From Pascua guehoae (lineage: Eukaryota; Basidiomycota; Tremellomycetes; Trichosporonales; Trichosporonaceae), in contig BCJX01000003.1 in the NCBI GenBank assembly GCA_001600415.1, positions 2,170,761-2,234,760 of the forward strand: DNA of 64,000 nt, written 5' to 3'. Every line of letters starts with the position of its first letter. Position 1 is the stretch's first letter. The translations under genes were made by a program, and so were the position numbers. Shown here in pieces: positions 34,001 to 44,928 of the stretch. The notes under the pieces were generated by a model. That model was not told where the DNA came from, did not search any database, and saw only the letters and a program-made list of their open reading frames with translations.

Positions 34001-35975
34001 ACGCGCCAGTGTCATTGCCTTCCCTTTGTTCTCCGTTCGCGTGTCTTCTCGCTGTGACCCCTGCCTCGCCATCACACCCCTCCAACTTGCCATCACAATC
34101 CTCTGGCTCGCCATCACACTCCTCTGGCTCGCCATCACACTCCTCTGGCTCGCCATCACACTCCTCTGGCTCGCCATCACAATCCTCTGGTTCGCCATCA
34201 TAGTCCTCTGGTTTGCCATTACAACCCTCTGGTTCGCTATCACAATCCTCCACCTCGCCATCACAATCCTCCAACTCGCCATCACAATCGTTCGGCTCGC
34301 CATCACAACTCTGGCTCACTCGCCATCACACCCCTCTGGCTGACATGCCTGTCTCTGGCCATGCTAACCTCTTCCAGGTTGGACTGCACGCATCTTCGAG
34401 CTCGACCTCGCCAAGGACGTCAAGTCTGGCCTCGAGATTGTCTCCACGATCCAGGCGTTCCTCGACGCTCGTGCGCTTGCGCTCCCTGCCCGTGCGCGGC
34501 AAGCACGCAACTCTCGCGCCAACGACAGTCTCGATGACTACCCCTCGCTCGGGTTTGACTTTGACGCTGTCGACCTCGCCGCGCTTGGCGGCGACGAGGG
34601 CGAGTTATCCGCACTCCCACAGGACCCCATCGAGACGGCCGACGCAAAGTTTGCAGAGATCATCCGCGATACGATCTGTCCCAAGATCTACCGCCTTCTC
34701 TCGGACATGCTGGCGGATGAGGAAGTTGGGAATCGGAACAAGGACAAGCAAGCCGCCAGGGACAGAACCCACGACCACAGGGAAGACCACTCCGAGCGCC
34801 AGATTCTTGTTAACCGTCTCACCAAGTGTTGGGCCGACTGCGCCGGCGTCGTCGTTGTTGACCACGGTCTTATGGTACGTTCATGAACCGTCGCACTCCA
34901 TTGCCACACACCCGCACACCCACACCCACTCCATAGCCAGCCACCACCTCCTAACATCTCACTGTCCCTCCATCCCTCTTCCTTCCATCCCTCTTCCTTC
35001 CATCCCTCTTCCTTACATCCCCCTTCCTTCCATCCCCCTTCCTTCCATCTCATTCTACACTCATCTTCCAATCCTCTCCTTACATCCTGCGTCCTGCCCG
35101 TACCACTCTCCTCCACCTTGCAGCTTGGTGCCATCAGGTATCGTGTGACTCCACTATCTGCGTTGCGACTTGGTATCCTGCGGTCCCTATTCTCCTTTAC
35201 CTAGCGACATAGTGCCATCAGATATCATGGCGGCATCCACTCTCTACGTCGGAGCTTGGAGCTCCAAAGCGTCCCCACTCTCGCCACCATCTTTTCACAC
35301 TCATACCCTTAATGCTTGGACCACCAAGCTGACCTCCAGGACTGGTCATCGTACGTCGGCCCATTCGGGAGTCAATCGTGGTCACGCCTCCCGACCGAGC
35401 TCGGCCGCATCCAGGTCGGCCTGCACTTTATGCTCAACGTGTGCGCGCTCGACCCTGCCGCCTTCCGCGTACACGACGAGGAGTTTCTCGGCCTCGTCTT
35501 CCAAAGCATCGTCACCGACAGACTCACCGTGGAGCACAAGTACCTCTCGGCACTGTTGGGTATCCCTGGCGTGCTCGACCACGCTCTGCTCGTCGGTGTG
35601 CGTGGCGTGCTTGAAATCGCTGCAGGTCCCAACGCCGACGACGATGACGACGACTCTTCCCTCGGCCTCCCGTTCACGCGCGCGTCGTTCATGGCTGTCC
35701 GCCTCCCCCTCCTCACCGCCGTGTTTGCAAACATTGCGCCGCTCCTCGGCTCGCGCCACACGCCCGCGGGAACCAAGACACTTGTGTACCGTTGCATCAA
35801 CCTCCTCGTCGGCGCGCTCGCACTGTACGAGGCACGCATCGACACGCGGCGCGTTCTCCACCGTGAAGGATACCGCGCGTTCACTGGCGAGGTCGTTCAC
35901 GCCCTTCGGTCGCAGGCGGGAGTGTATATCAGTGAGGGGAGTGTGCCAGCACTCAAGGCAGTGGTGTGGACGTGA
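28080..35975 (+). CDS. Mms22/Mus7-type DNA repair protein
   Basis: The model has six exons: 28080-28766, 28817-29516, 29558-30690, 30733-33994, 34378-34874 and 35340-35975, 2304 residues with all phases closed. It starts MPPRKRARGGR, a likely nuclear localisation signal. The first 600 residues are disordered and rich in Ser/Pro/Arg. A conserved-looking block RTFRSRTALQLQPYTRERQA (about 615) is the type of motif that opens the Mus7/MMS22 region. It is followed by a long charged Lys/Glu/Arg helix (about 700-800), more disordered sequence, and from about 1330 (FDRFPIDFDITPLPSG) a helical domain to the C terminus. Family members act with Mms1 and the cullin Rtt101 at damaged or stalled replication forks. 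Intron 4 (383 nt) carries a minisatellite. The last intron (465 nt, acceptor CTCCAG before DWSSYVGPFG) is the least certain. An alternative is that exons 1-2 belong to a separate upstream gene, but in-phase splicing argues against it. Confidence 0.72.
34076..34330. repeat. 21-bp intronic minisatellite
   Basis: About twelve diverging copies of a 21-bp unit containing ctcgccatcaca and tcctctgg fill most of intron 4 of the Mms22-like gene. The array is open in frame on both strands, so it reads as SGSPSHS repeats on + and as acidic CDGEPE repeats on -. These are by-products of the period being a multiple of three. Confidence 0.85.
34978..35052. repeat. 15-bp pyrimidine tandem repeat
   Basis: Five or so copies of ccatccctcttcctt occur in the last intron of the Mms22-like gene, supporting a non-coding reading of this segment. 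Confidence 0.8.
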
Positions 35976-36099
35976 GAGATTGGGAAGGATGTGAACTACC
36001 GTACTCACCATGTAACCATTATCACTGCGGCTGGGGCAGGTGCAAACTAGTTTGCGACTATTCACTGGAACGATATGCATAGAAAGAAAGAAAGACGTC

Positions 36100-37788
36100 C
36101 TACATCTCAACCACACGGTGGGCAACTCGGTCCATCAGCTCGTAGAGCTGTACCAGCTCCCGCTCGCTGAAGTACGAGAGCCCCGCGCTATAGGCCTCGA
36201 GGTTGGCCGCGTCATAGACCGCATGAAGGTCGTCGACAAGGTCGGTTCTCCAGACCATCGGGCCGGGCTCCGTGTGGATCTTGGCCAGGAGGACCCTGCC
36301 CCGGGCGAAGTCGACGTAGCGGCGCAAGACGGTCTCCTTTGCCGCCATCATGGCCGTGTAGTACACGTGACGAACGACCACCGAGGGGTCGTGCTCACGC
36401 TCGTTCCACTCCTTCTCCGCAATCACGCAACGGTGGTAGGCAGCCCCGCAATAGATTGCGAGGATCTGCCATTTCGTCCACTCGTCGTTGAGAAGCAGGA
36501 GGAGATCGTCCTCGGTACGAGGGAGGTCCACCAGTCCCGCGTCGACCAGTTGCATGCGGATCTTGAGGTAGCGCCTGCGAACGTACTGGGCACAACGCAC
36601 CACAATCGTGTAGGCGATTTCGCCGACAATCGAGAAGACGAAAACGACAAGATTGAGGAGCTCGCGCTCCAGCAGGGCGAGGATCAGGAGACAAAGCGCA
36701 GCCCCAACGCGGCCTTTGCGCTGCGCATGACCGAACGCCTCGTGCGACGCGTTGCGGAACGCGGCGATCTTGCGGCGGGTGGCGGCGATCTTGCGGCGGG
36801 CGTCGGCGATCTTGCGGCGGATGGTGGCGGGCCAGCGAAGAGGAGCGCGACGAGCAGCAGCCTTTGCGCGACGCCAACCGGCGACGAGACGGCGCCAGGG
36901 GCCCAGAGCGACGAGCACGGCAGCCTTTGCGCGGCGCCAGGGGGCGAGGACAAGCAGCGCGAGGTATCCCAGCGCACGGCCAAAGAATCCGGCCCAGCGG
37001 CAAAGAACGCGACGAGTGGCAGCGCCGACGTAGCGCCAGCCAGCGACGACCGAGAGCGCGAGGTGCTCGAGAGCGCGGCAGAGGGCGACGGTGCACGGAC
37101 GAGTACTGCGACGAGCAGCGCGCCGGACGCGGCGAGCAACACGGCGAATGACTCGGCGGCAGTGGCGGGCGGCGCGGCGAGCCGTGCGACGAACGCGGCG
37201 CATGGCGCGGCGGAGGCAGCCAGCGAGACGGCAGGCAAGGAGACGGACGAGGCGGACGGGGCCAGAAGGGAGGCGGCCGACGGCGGCGAGGACCAGACCA
37301 CACAAACACAAGAGACGCCACGCACAGCGGCACACAACGGCCCAGCAGAGATACGAGGCGCGGCTACCAGCGTCGTGGCTAGCGCGCCAGGCGCAGCGGA
37401 CGCGTCGCGCAATACCCCCGAGGACGCCGTACAGGGCGGGGAGGACCACCAGGCCGAGCTCGACGAAGGAGGTCGCCACCGGTATCGGCAGCGCGGCGAT
37501 AAATGCGATCGCCAGCCACCTGGTGTTGATGGCGGCGACGAGGAGGTAAATGTTGAACAGAACGGCCTTGTGGCCGTCCTGTCCCGAGGAGCAGGAGGTG
37601 AGGGCGGGAGCGGGAGCGGGGGCGAAGAGGAGCTGCGGTTGTTAGTTTAGCTCACGACTGACCTGCAAACTCACGTCGAGCGCGAGAGCGAGGCTCCCGG
37701 CGCTCAGAAGGAGGTTGATGATGTTGACGCCAGAGGCGTCGACGGCGGCCGCAGCGGCGATGGCAAGAACGTAAAGTGCACAGATCAT
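36100..37788 (-). CDS. array gene 1: hydrophobic/Arg-rich membrane-type protein, unknown family
   Basis: Two exons, 37788-37675 and 37632-36100, 548 residues. Exon 1 encodes a signal-like N terminus (MICALYVLAIAAAAAVDASG). A 42-nt intron of phase 0 follows, and exon 2 opens with leucine (LLFAPAPAPALTS). Hydrophobic segments around residues 70-110 look membrane-spanning. Residues about 150-320 are extremely Arg/Ala-rich (RRVRRTARRAARHCRRVIRR, then three RRKIA units). A further hydrophobic stretch (ALCLLILALLERELLNLVVF) precedes a more ordinary charged C-terminal domain ending in AHRVVEM. No known family recognised. It shares plan, intron type and upstream modules with the next five minus-strand genes. 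A 536-codon plus-strand frame over the same DNA is a shadow of codon bias. The gene call is supported by splice signals, frame length and the repeated architecture rather than by homology. Confidence 0.7.
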
Positions 37789-37893
37789 TGCTGTGCGAGG
37801 TGGTTCTTGATATGTTACTGAAGAAGAGAAAAGGGAGATGCGCGTGTTTTGGCGGTGTGGAGGTGCAGTACCCGCCCACAGTCTGACGCTGTC

Positions 37894-37964
37894 CCTAATC
37901 GTGGTTGGCCACTGTAAAGCCTCCGCTGTGCTGTCTTACGTGCATGTGCTGACTGTTCACATCG
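37894..37964. promoter_or_regulatory. shared upstream module A, gene 1
   Basis: Contains cctaatcgtggttgg (37894-37908) and ctgactgttcacatcg (37949-37964), 106-176 bp upstream of the start of array gene 1. Near-identical boxes at similar spacing occur upstream of genes 2 and 3. Function is inferred from conservation in otherwise diverged intergenic DNA. Confidence 0.5.
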
Positions 37965-38002
37965 CCGTTGGACGGCGGCATGGCCCCTGTTAGCGCTAGG
38001 TA

Positions 38003-38025
38003 GCTGCTGCGGAACGGCGCTAGTT
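38003..38025 (-). promoter_or_regulatory. shared upstream module B, gene 1
   Basis: A 23-bp sequence containing actagcgccgttccgcagca on the minus strand is identical to 49872-49894 on the plus strand and close to 43926-43950. All three lie upstream of array genes, in differing orientation. Confidence 0.5.
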
Positions 38026-38836
38026 GGGCGGACTGCGGAGTCGCCCGATACAAGTCATACGGGCGACAGAATGGGAAGCGGGCCTGAGTGAGGGTGGAGA
38101 ACTGTGCTGGGCAGTCTGTGAGTCCACTATTTGTGGGCTCGACTGGCCCAAGCCACGGATTGCATGTTGCCCACCCTCGGTGGACTGTCCGCCAAGAGCA
38201 CGCCCGGCAGAGCCGAGAGAGCACGACATGGTGGGTCTCAGGACAATCTTGGTGGGACGAACGTACGACAGACATCATCACCGCCCTTTGCGACAGGTCG
38301 TGTACTCACGCCTGTTTTCATCCGTGCTGTGGTGCCTGGCCCAGGAGCATTGTCGCACTGGCGAATATACCAACACGCTAACGTGGCGATGAGGTCTGAA
38401 CTGCTGAGCATTTCTCATACCACTTGCAGAGCATGAGGGTCAGCGCCCAGTCCAGATCCTGGTGGCACTCGCCAACAGCCTTGCATACTCGCTCTGGCAA
38501 GTCCCACCCAGTGCTGCAATGTCCAGGCCCCTTTACTCGTCGTAGCCAACGAGCGCAATGGCTGCATCGGGCTCTGACGATGACTCTCGTGAAGGGGATA
38601 CGAGTTTGATGTGGTGCCGGAGATCGTGCACGACCGTGATCGAACGCACGGCCTCGAGAACACCGACATGGAGCACGGGCATGATGATGATGGTCTCTCA
38701 AGTTTGTTGGTGCTAACCGTCTCACCACTATCACCACAAGTTAGTGTATTGTACTACTGATGTGACGTGTCCTGACCGAGCTCGCTGTGGCCACGGCTGG
38801 GCTGCAAACCGATACAATACATGGCGCGTCGCCTGT

Positions 38837-39798
38837 CTACAGAACCAGCCTGTCAAGCGCGCGGAAGAACAGCTCCCTCTGCGTGTCACTCAGGCCGTCG
38901 AGCTGGCCCTGGGCCCACGTCATCCACTGGCCGATCGCCACCGTGTTACCGTGGAGGTTGCGGAACACGGGGTCCAGCTCGGCGCGCAGGTCGGCAGGAG
39001 GAGTGGGGATGCCGAGGTTGTCGTCAATGTCCAGTGCCCACAGTGCCATTTGCACGGGTGCGGGCATCTGGAGCACCTGGCCGAGCAGCTCAAGGTCCTC
39101 GAGGATCTGGTCGATCAGCTCGTCGTCGGTCTCGTCGTCGGTCAAGGTGGGAGCGGGACCGTCGCCACCGAGTGCGGTGGCGTTCGGCACGGTTCCCACT
39201 CCACCTTGTGCCGACGAGGAGTCTGCCTGGTCCGTGACGGTGAGCGCAGTCCCCACGGCGGTGCCGAGCGCAAGCGACTGCGAGTCGACGTCGAGTACGT
39301 GCAGGGCGAGGCAGAGGCCGACCACTATTGCGCGCGTCGACAAGAGGAAGACGAGCCGCAGGACCATGTCGGTGACGCTGTACGCGACGGTGCACATGAG
39401 CAGCGCAACGAAGCAGGCCACGCGCAGGCAGAAACCGGTCGCCACCGCAATGGCCGAAATGGCGGAGACGGGGTCGCGACGGGCGCCATTGACGTGGGCG
39501 AGCAGGACCGGGAGGAGGACCGAGCCGACGTGGAAGACTTTGAGCGCAATGCACTCGGGAAGCGCGACGAAGCGCCGGATGACCTTGATGCCGGCGTCAA
39601 GGACGGCGGCGAGAGAGACGTTGGCCGCGGGGTTCTCGGCCGACACGACGAGGTAAAGCTGGGGCCTTAGCTCGACTCATGACGATAGTGTACACTTACG
39701 TGAAGGAGGAGACCTCCAACAACCAACACGGGGTTGCCGCAGAGGGCGACGAAGGCTGCGATAGCCGAGACGATGGCGGGGAAAGTGGGGGCGGGCAT
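38837..39798 (-). CDS. array gene 2: multi-pass membrane-type protein, unknown family
   Basis: Two exons, 39798-39700 and 39658-38837, 306 residues, with a 41-nt phase-0 intron. Exon 1 encodes MPAPTFPAIVSAIAAFVALC and ends LLLH; exon 2 starts LYLVVSAENPAAN. Several hydrophobic helices follow (VLLPVLLAHV, AISAIAVATGF, VACFVALLMCTVAY, LRLVFLLSTRAIVVGLCLAL). A spacer with SSSAQGG and an acidic C-terminal half (DDETDDELIDQILEDLELLG) come next. It is the shortest complete member of the array and lacks the low-complexity expansions seen in others. The start codon is preceded by an A-rich leader with a 12-base A run on the gene strand. No known family recognised. Confidence 0.72.
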
Positions 39799-40175
39799 GT
39801 TTGCGATGTTTTTTTTTTTTGTGAGTTGAGAAGACGAAGAATGGAGAGATACGCTTTGGCGGCTTCATATACTGTGCATACACTAGACTAACGCTGTTGG
39901 ACCCCGCTGCAGCCGATCTCGCACCCGTCGCGCGTGGCCTTACCCAGAGGGTCGCGAGGGTGTCGTCAGGGCCTTGGACTGGACGTCGCCGGCGACTGCG
40001 GATTAGTTCGAAACTGCAAAACCGCGTGTGCACAGCCATCTGCCTATCTGACGAGCTGAGTATTGGTGGTCTGACAAACTCCTGAAATAGGTGCCAAGCG
40101 CTGCTGCAATAATCCAACGTACTGCACAGCGTGCCTACGCTGACCGGATCTTGCACACCTAGCATGCTGTTCGAG

Positions 40176-40242
40176 CCTGTGGTTGGCTACCTCTTTGCCT
40201 CCGCTGTACCAACCTGTGCCCGTGTTCTGACTGTTTACGTCG
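40176..40242. promoter_or_regulatory. shared upstream module A, gene 2
   Basis: Contains cctgtggttggc (40176-40187), then gcctccgctg, then ctgactgtttacgtcg (40227-40242). Order and spacing match modules of genes 1 and 3, but it lies farther from the start codon (about 380-440 bp). Confidence 0.45.
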
Positions 40243-40494
40243 CTGTCGGATGGCAGGCTGACGTCTCTTTGAGCTAGCTGGACGGACGGCGGAGTGGTCC
40301 ACAACCTGGCCCTTGGCGGATATTCTACCAGGTGTTCCCCGGCTGGCACATCGCCAACGGCCGTGAATGCTCCGTCTTGCCGTCCCGCAGGCACTGCTAT
40401 GACATGCTCCATCTCTGGGCCGTACAATACTCACCATGGAACCCGTATAGAGGCGTGTCTCCTGACGGAGCTCCTGCTGCGCAGTGTTGATCTG

Positions 40495-40615
40495 TAAGGT
40501 TTGTTTGCGAGAACAAGAGTGCAAGGTTTGCGAGAACAAGAGTGCAAGGTTTGCGAGAACAAGAGTGCAAGGTTTGCGAGAACAAGAGTGCAAGGTTTGC
40601 GAGAACCAGAGTGCA
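40495..40615. repeat. 23-bp tandem repeat, about five copies
   Basis: Unit gcgagaacaagagtgcaagg plus ttt, repeated head to tail with one variant at each end. There are no spacers, so it is a minisatellite. It sits just downstream of array gene 3. Confidence 0.9.
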
Positions 40616-40678
40616 TACAGCGTGTCTACAATGAAGCCATCGCGACCAGCGCGCGGCAAGAACCTTGACAGACTACAT

Positions 40679-41763
40679 TTAGTAGTCGAGCTGCGAGTGG
40701 AGCAGCTCAGCCGCCCAGAAGCGCATGTCGCGCTCGTGCGCGTTGTGGCGGCGCACGTAGTTGCGCGCCTTGTCGGCCTCGGTCCGGATCACGAAGATCG
40801 GGACGCCGGCGGCCGCCTTCTCCTCCATGTCGCGCAGGACCCAAACGTAGTCGCCTGCGACGGCGGCCGAGGCCTCGGCGCGGGCAACCCACTCCTCCTG
40901 CGTGACGCCCTCGAGGGGCTCGCCCTCGACGATGGTGGGCACGGGGCAGCGACGGCGGCGGGGACGCGAGCAAGGGCGGGCGGGGTACGGGCCGGGGACC
41001 CAGTCGGCGCGCGGTGGCGCGAGGATGGCGGCGGGAGCGGACGCGCGAGTCGGCGGCGTGGGCGGCACGACGACGAGGACGGGTACGGGCACGGCGACAG
41101 GCGACGGCGGCGGCGCGGGAGGGGTGTGGTCGTCGTCGACGGTGTGGTCGACGTACGACGGCGGGACAAGGGCCGAGGCAGCGCTGAGGTCGGGGACATA
41201 GGCCTTGACGGCCTCGACACGATCGCGCGCGTACTGCACCAAGCGCGGCCACACGAAACAACCCCACGCTTCGACAGTCGTCCGGAATACGAAGTCGATG
41301 AGCGACAACGTTTCGCGGACGAGGACGAGGGCGACGACGAGAGACAGCGCGTACCACATGGTGGCATTGTGCCACGCTGCGCAGCCCTTCTGGACGAGCG
41401 CGCGACGTGGGGCGGCGGTGCAGCGCCAACAAACATCGGCGGCGGCGGCGAAACGGGGGCGGACAAGGTCGGCAACGAGGACGCCGAGCGAGATGTAGGT
41501 CGTCGCGACCCAGATGGGTATCGCGACGACGAGCTGGACGACCTGGAACGCGAGCTCGAGGCCGTCGCAGACGGAGGCGCCAACGGTTTTGGTCGGCAGG
41601 GGGGCGAGGGAGAGGACGAGCTGCAAGTTTAGCTCGGCCTGCGACGATTGTGTAAACTTACATGGAGGGCGAGAGCTCCACAGAGGGCGCCGGCCGCGTC
41701 GCGGAGGACAACGGCAGCGACGAGGGCCGCAATGGCGACAAGCACGAACGAGTAAGAAAGCAT
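40679..41763 (-). CDS. array gene 3: membrane-type protein with Pro-rich region, unknown family
   Basis: Two exons, 41763-41662 and 41620-40679, 347 residues; 41-nt phase-0 intron. Exon 1 encodes MLSYSFVLVAIAALVAAVVL and ends LALH; exon 2 starts LVLSLAPLPTKTV. Hydrophobic segments include FQVVQLVVAIPIWVATTYIS and MWYALSLVVALVLV. A Pro/Val/Arg-rich stretch (about 200-275: TPPAPPPSPVAVPVPVLVVV) follows, then a charged helical C terminus (VTQEEWVARAEASAAVAGDY, RNYVRRHNAHERDMRFWAAE). The leader immediately before the ATG is A-rich (aaagaaaaaacaaa). No known family recognised. Exon 1, intron length and the first exon-2 codon match gene 2 most closely. Confidence 0.72.
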
Positions 41764-42491
41764 TTTGTTTTTTCTTTCTTTGTGAGTTTGATGGTGAAGA
41801 AAGAAACATGGGCGTGTTTGGGGGTTGAATACCCAGTAGCTCGGATTGTCCCTAATCGCGGTTGGCTGCCGTATTAGCCTCCGCACCGCCGCATTACGTG
41901 CGCTCTGACTGTTTACATCGGGTTGGCTCCTACCGAGTCCTGGCACTGTGTCGCATTTCCTTGCATGGTCACCTGCTTTTACCTTCGCATTGAGACGGCA
42001 GCTCTGCACACGAGAGAAACGAGATCACGATAGGTTGATGCCTCATGTTTACCGCACAATAACAGTCGTGAAATTCACCCAACCATGCTCGGGCCGTGCA
42101 CCCTGGTCCTTGCTGCATACCCACCTGTGCCTGCACATCTTCAACGGCCGTGCGCCTGTGCTCCACTTTCCTTTCACCTCACTTGTTGTTGCTGTGCAAG
42201 TCGATCAAGCACATCATTTCCCCAGAGCCGTTATCGCAGAACTCTGTTTGCGAGCTCCGTCCGCTGCACCAAGTACCGAGCAGAGGGTGCGAGCACACGT
42301 AGAAAATGGCGATCTTGCGGGACACGTCGTACTGATCATGTTACCATTCTCACCACACGTTACTGCGCCTGCGACACACCGTGTTGTGACTGTGCTTGGT
42401 CATGCTACCATACAGAGAAGCTGCTGCTGTGTCCATGGTCACCTTCAGACAAAGCGATATACATGTAAAAAAAGTGGAACTACATGCCCGC
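41764..42491. other. intergenic region, array gene 3 to 4
   Basis: Holds the upstream modules of gene 3 and about 450 bp without recognisable content before the stop codon of gene 4. Confidence 0.5.
41851..41920. promoter_or_regulatory. shared upstream module A, gene 3
   Basis: Contains cctaatcgcggttggctgcc (from 41851), then agcctccgc, then ctgactgtttacatcg (41905-41920), 88-157 bp upstream of the gene 3 start. It is the closest match to the gene 1 module, at almost the same distance from its gene. Confidence 0.55.
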
Positions 42492-43720
42492 CTACTCATC
42501 CGTAAAGGCCTCTGCCATCTCCAACAGCCTCAGCCGAATGACCTTGGGGATGGCGTTCAGGCGTGGGCGGAGGGTAAAGCGCACAAACTCGTACGCCGGC
42601 TTCTCCCAGGGCCGCTGCCGAGTGTTGAGCGCGTAGCGCACCTTGGCAGGCCTGTCGGGGAGGAGGTCGAGGGGGGTCGCGCACGCGAGGCACACGACGT
42701 CCATGTGGCACATGTAGAAAACCTCGTTGGCCTCCGTTGCCGCGCGCTCCTTGTCGGCGAGGATCCTTTGCTTGCGCAAGTTGGCGGGATCCCGCTGGCT
42801 CTGGCGCCGCGCAAGGTTGGCGGCCCTGACGGCGTCCGCGTGTCGGCAGAGGTGCCACAAAGCCTTGAGCCCCTTGATCATGACGTCGGCCGCGTAGTCG
42901 CTGTCGTAGGCGAGACCGAATCCGACACCACCGAGTTCGGTGGCGTTTCCATACGGATCAGTCTCACCCGACAGCCACGACGTGACCGCCGCAATCAAGG
43001 GCTGGCACCACGCGAACACCGTGCAGTCCACCACTCCAGCGCGCGGCGTGTACCATCGAGCCCAAGGTGAGTGCGGGCGGCGGCGAGTCACATGCGCAAG
43101 TTGGAGGCCCCGGAGCGCGTCGATGCCGAGCTGGGCCATACCGCCGTGCCAAACGCAAGTGACGGCCGTCGAGAGGCGCGCTGCAAAGTCGACCCAGTCG
43201 CAGCCGGCTTTGACGCCAGTCTTGGCGAGCGACATGGTGACGCCGAAGAGGACGAGCGTGGACGAGAGGGCAACGAGGAGGGCAAACTCGAGGCAGACGG
43301 CGATCGCTGTAATGGTCGCAATGAGGAGGACAAGCGATTGGAACCAAATGCAGCGCAGAAGAAAACGAGCGGGACCGCGGAGAGACGCGAGCACGGCAAG
43401 GCCTACTTTGGCCGGGTCGTGGCGGGCGAGGTCGACAATCTCGACAATCATGACCGTAATGCCGGCCTGATCGGCACAGCGTGCTACCCAGATGGGGAGC
43501 CGAATGAGTTGGCGGACGGCCTTGATGCCGTCGTGGATGGCGGCGGCGGGGGAATGGTCGGTCGCGGTGGATGCGACGAGGGCGAGCTGGGTCTCAGTTA
43601 CAACTCGCGATGATCGCCCAAACAACTTACGTGCAGGAGCAGGCTCCCGAGGAAGAACTTCGGCGCGCCGAGGACGGCGGCGACGGCAATGCACGCGGAG
43701 ATGACTGCGGCGTTGAACAT
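42492..43720 (-). CDS. array gene 4: multi-pass membrane-type protein, unknown family
   Basis: Two exons, 43720-43631 and 43586-42492, 394 residues; 44-nt phase-0 intron. Exon 1 encodes MFNAAVISACIAVAAVLGAP and ends LLLH; exon 2 starts LALVASTATDHSPAAA. Hydrophobic segments include LVLLIATITAIAVCLEFALL followed by a second helix (SSTLVLFGVTMSLA). The rest is a mixed globular region with many Cys and Trp and a charged helix (RRQSQRDPANLRKQRILADK). It ends in RLLEMAEAFTDE. There are no low-complexity expansions. The Gln/Arg/Lys helix resembles the remnant at 44929-45352. No known family recognised. Confidence 0.72.
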
Positions 43721-44928
43721 GCTGGTGAGTAATGTTTATGATGGGAAAGAGGAGAAATGTGATTGCAGCATTTATGTATTGTGCGTCCATCGGCTGACCC
43801 TTGCGCCCGCGTGTCATTTTTGGTCCCGCGCCGTCGGCCAGTGCACAGCCTCCCGTACCAGGACGTGTCGCCTTGGGTGCCCTCTGACTGCTCCACCCTT
43901 GGGCCAACAGCCTGTGACCTCTCTCGCTAGCGCCGTTGCGCAGCACCTGCTTCGCACCGAGTGTCGTACCATCTCAATTGGGAAGGAGCGGTGTCCCTGG
44001 TCCCTGGTCACTTGTTTACTTCGCATCTTGCGTGCGGCGTGTCCAGCGCGCAATACCCGTGGACGGTGCGGGTGCCGATTGTACCGAGCGGTGTGGTCGT
44101 TGGGACACTTGACGACCCCAGGTGGCCAGGTATCAGGTTTGGCTGGGCTGGGCTGGACGCGACCCAGGACGCGTTGAGGTCTGGCCGGTGTGTCATTTCA
44201 GGACCCTGGACTGGACGCCACCGGCGACCGGGATGGCTTGACGACTTTGCTGGGCAAACTGACTTGACTGACGCGGGTGGCCCTGGGCGAAGGGTGCGGC
44301 TGCGGATTAGTTGGAAACAACAATCATGCCCGGAATGTCGTCTGAACTCGCCGTTACACTGGCCGCAGGCACCAGAGCTGAAGGTCTGCAGGGCTGGTCA
44401 ATGCTGCCAGTGCCGAACGCAGCCTTGACACAGCCCCATTGCGTGCCAATCCTATGGAACTGACTGTTTACACTCGTCGCTGGTCCAACCCATGCAGACC
44501 ATGCAGTCCAGCCTTGCGCGTTGTAGGACCTGGCGGTACCATGCGGGGTGTCTTGCCGGCGTGGTGGCGTTGTACGACTTGCAAGGCATCGTGTAAGGGC
44601 ATGGCTCCCAGAGACCTGGTTGGCATTTGCACCAGGCCGCCTATTTTCCAGCGCCAGTCCCGGCCGTGTAGAAGTAGTACACACGGACGCTGGGGCCAGT
44701 GCGAGTGCCACCCGACGTCGCGATGGGCAGTGCCCCTCCGCCTCCTCTGGCTGTCCTACCGCAGAAGTGCTGATATTCACCTCGTACTGACCAATGTTGA
44801 AATGCACACGGCTTTTCGGGCACGAAGACGATGCATAATAAAACATTCTAAATGAAAGAGTAGTGGGACCGTCTGCAACTCTGGCGTCGCAGTGTGGGGG
44901 CTTGTTGGGGAGGCGCGCGGTCGGCCGT
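43721..44928. other. intergenic region, array gene 4 to remnant
   Basis: Carries module B (43926-43950), a tgactgtttaca box at 44461-44472 and a copy of the tggactggacgcc/gcggattagttgg block (about 44,205-44,320) also present near 39,975. No gene seen. Confidence 0.5.
43926..43950 (+). promoter_or_regulatory. shared upstream module B, gene 4
   Basis: gctagcgccgttgcgcagca starts here, a near match to the module upstream of genes 1 and 5. It lies about 210 bp upstream of the gene 4 start. Confidence 0.4.

Larger units (their letters stand above)
37789..38836. other. intergenic region, array gene 1 to 2
   Basis: Holds the upstream region of gene 1 with shared modules (37894-37964 and 38003-38025). 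The rest, to the end of gene 2, has no supported gene. Confidence 0.5.
39799..40678. other. intergenic region, array gene 2 to 3
   Basis: Contains an upstream module of gene 2, a block with gcggattagtt (about 39,995-40,010) that recurs near 44,300 and 45,385, and a 23-bp tandem repeat at 40495-40615. No gene seen. Confidence 0.5.

Noticed and set aside
34076..34330. CRISPR-like direct repeats in the Mms22-like gene region (and 40495-40615)
   Set aside because: Units are contiguous with no unique spacers, and the genome is eukaryotic. They are minisatellites.
36040..37650. 536-codon plus-strand frame over array gene 1
   Set aside because: It mirrors the minus-strand gene: composition is Gly/Ala/Glu/Thr low complexity expected from the complement of Arg/Ala codons. 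The minus strand has matching splice signals and a leader exon shared with neighbours.
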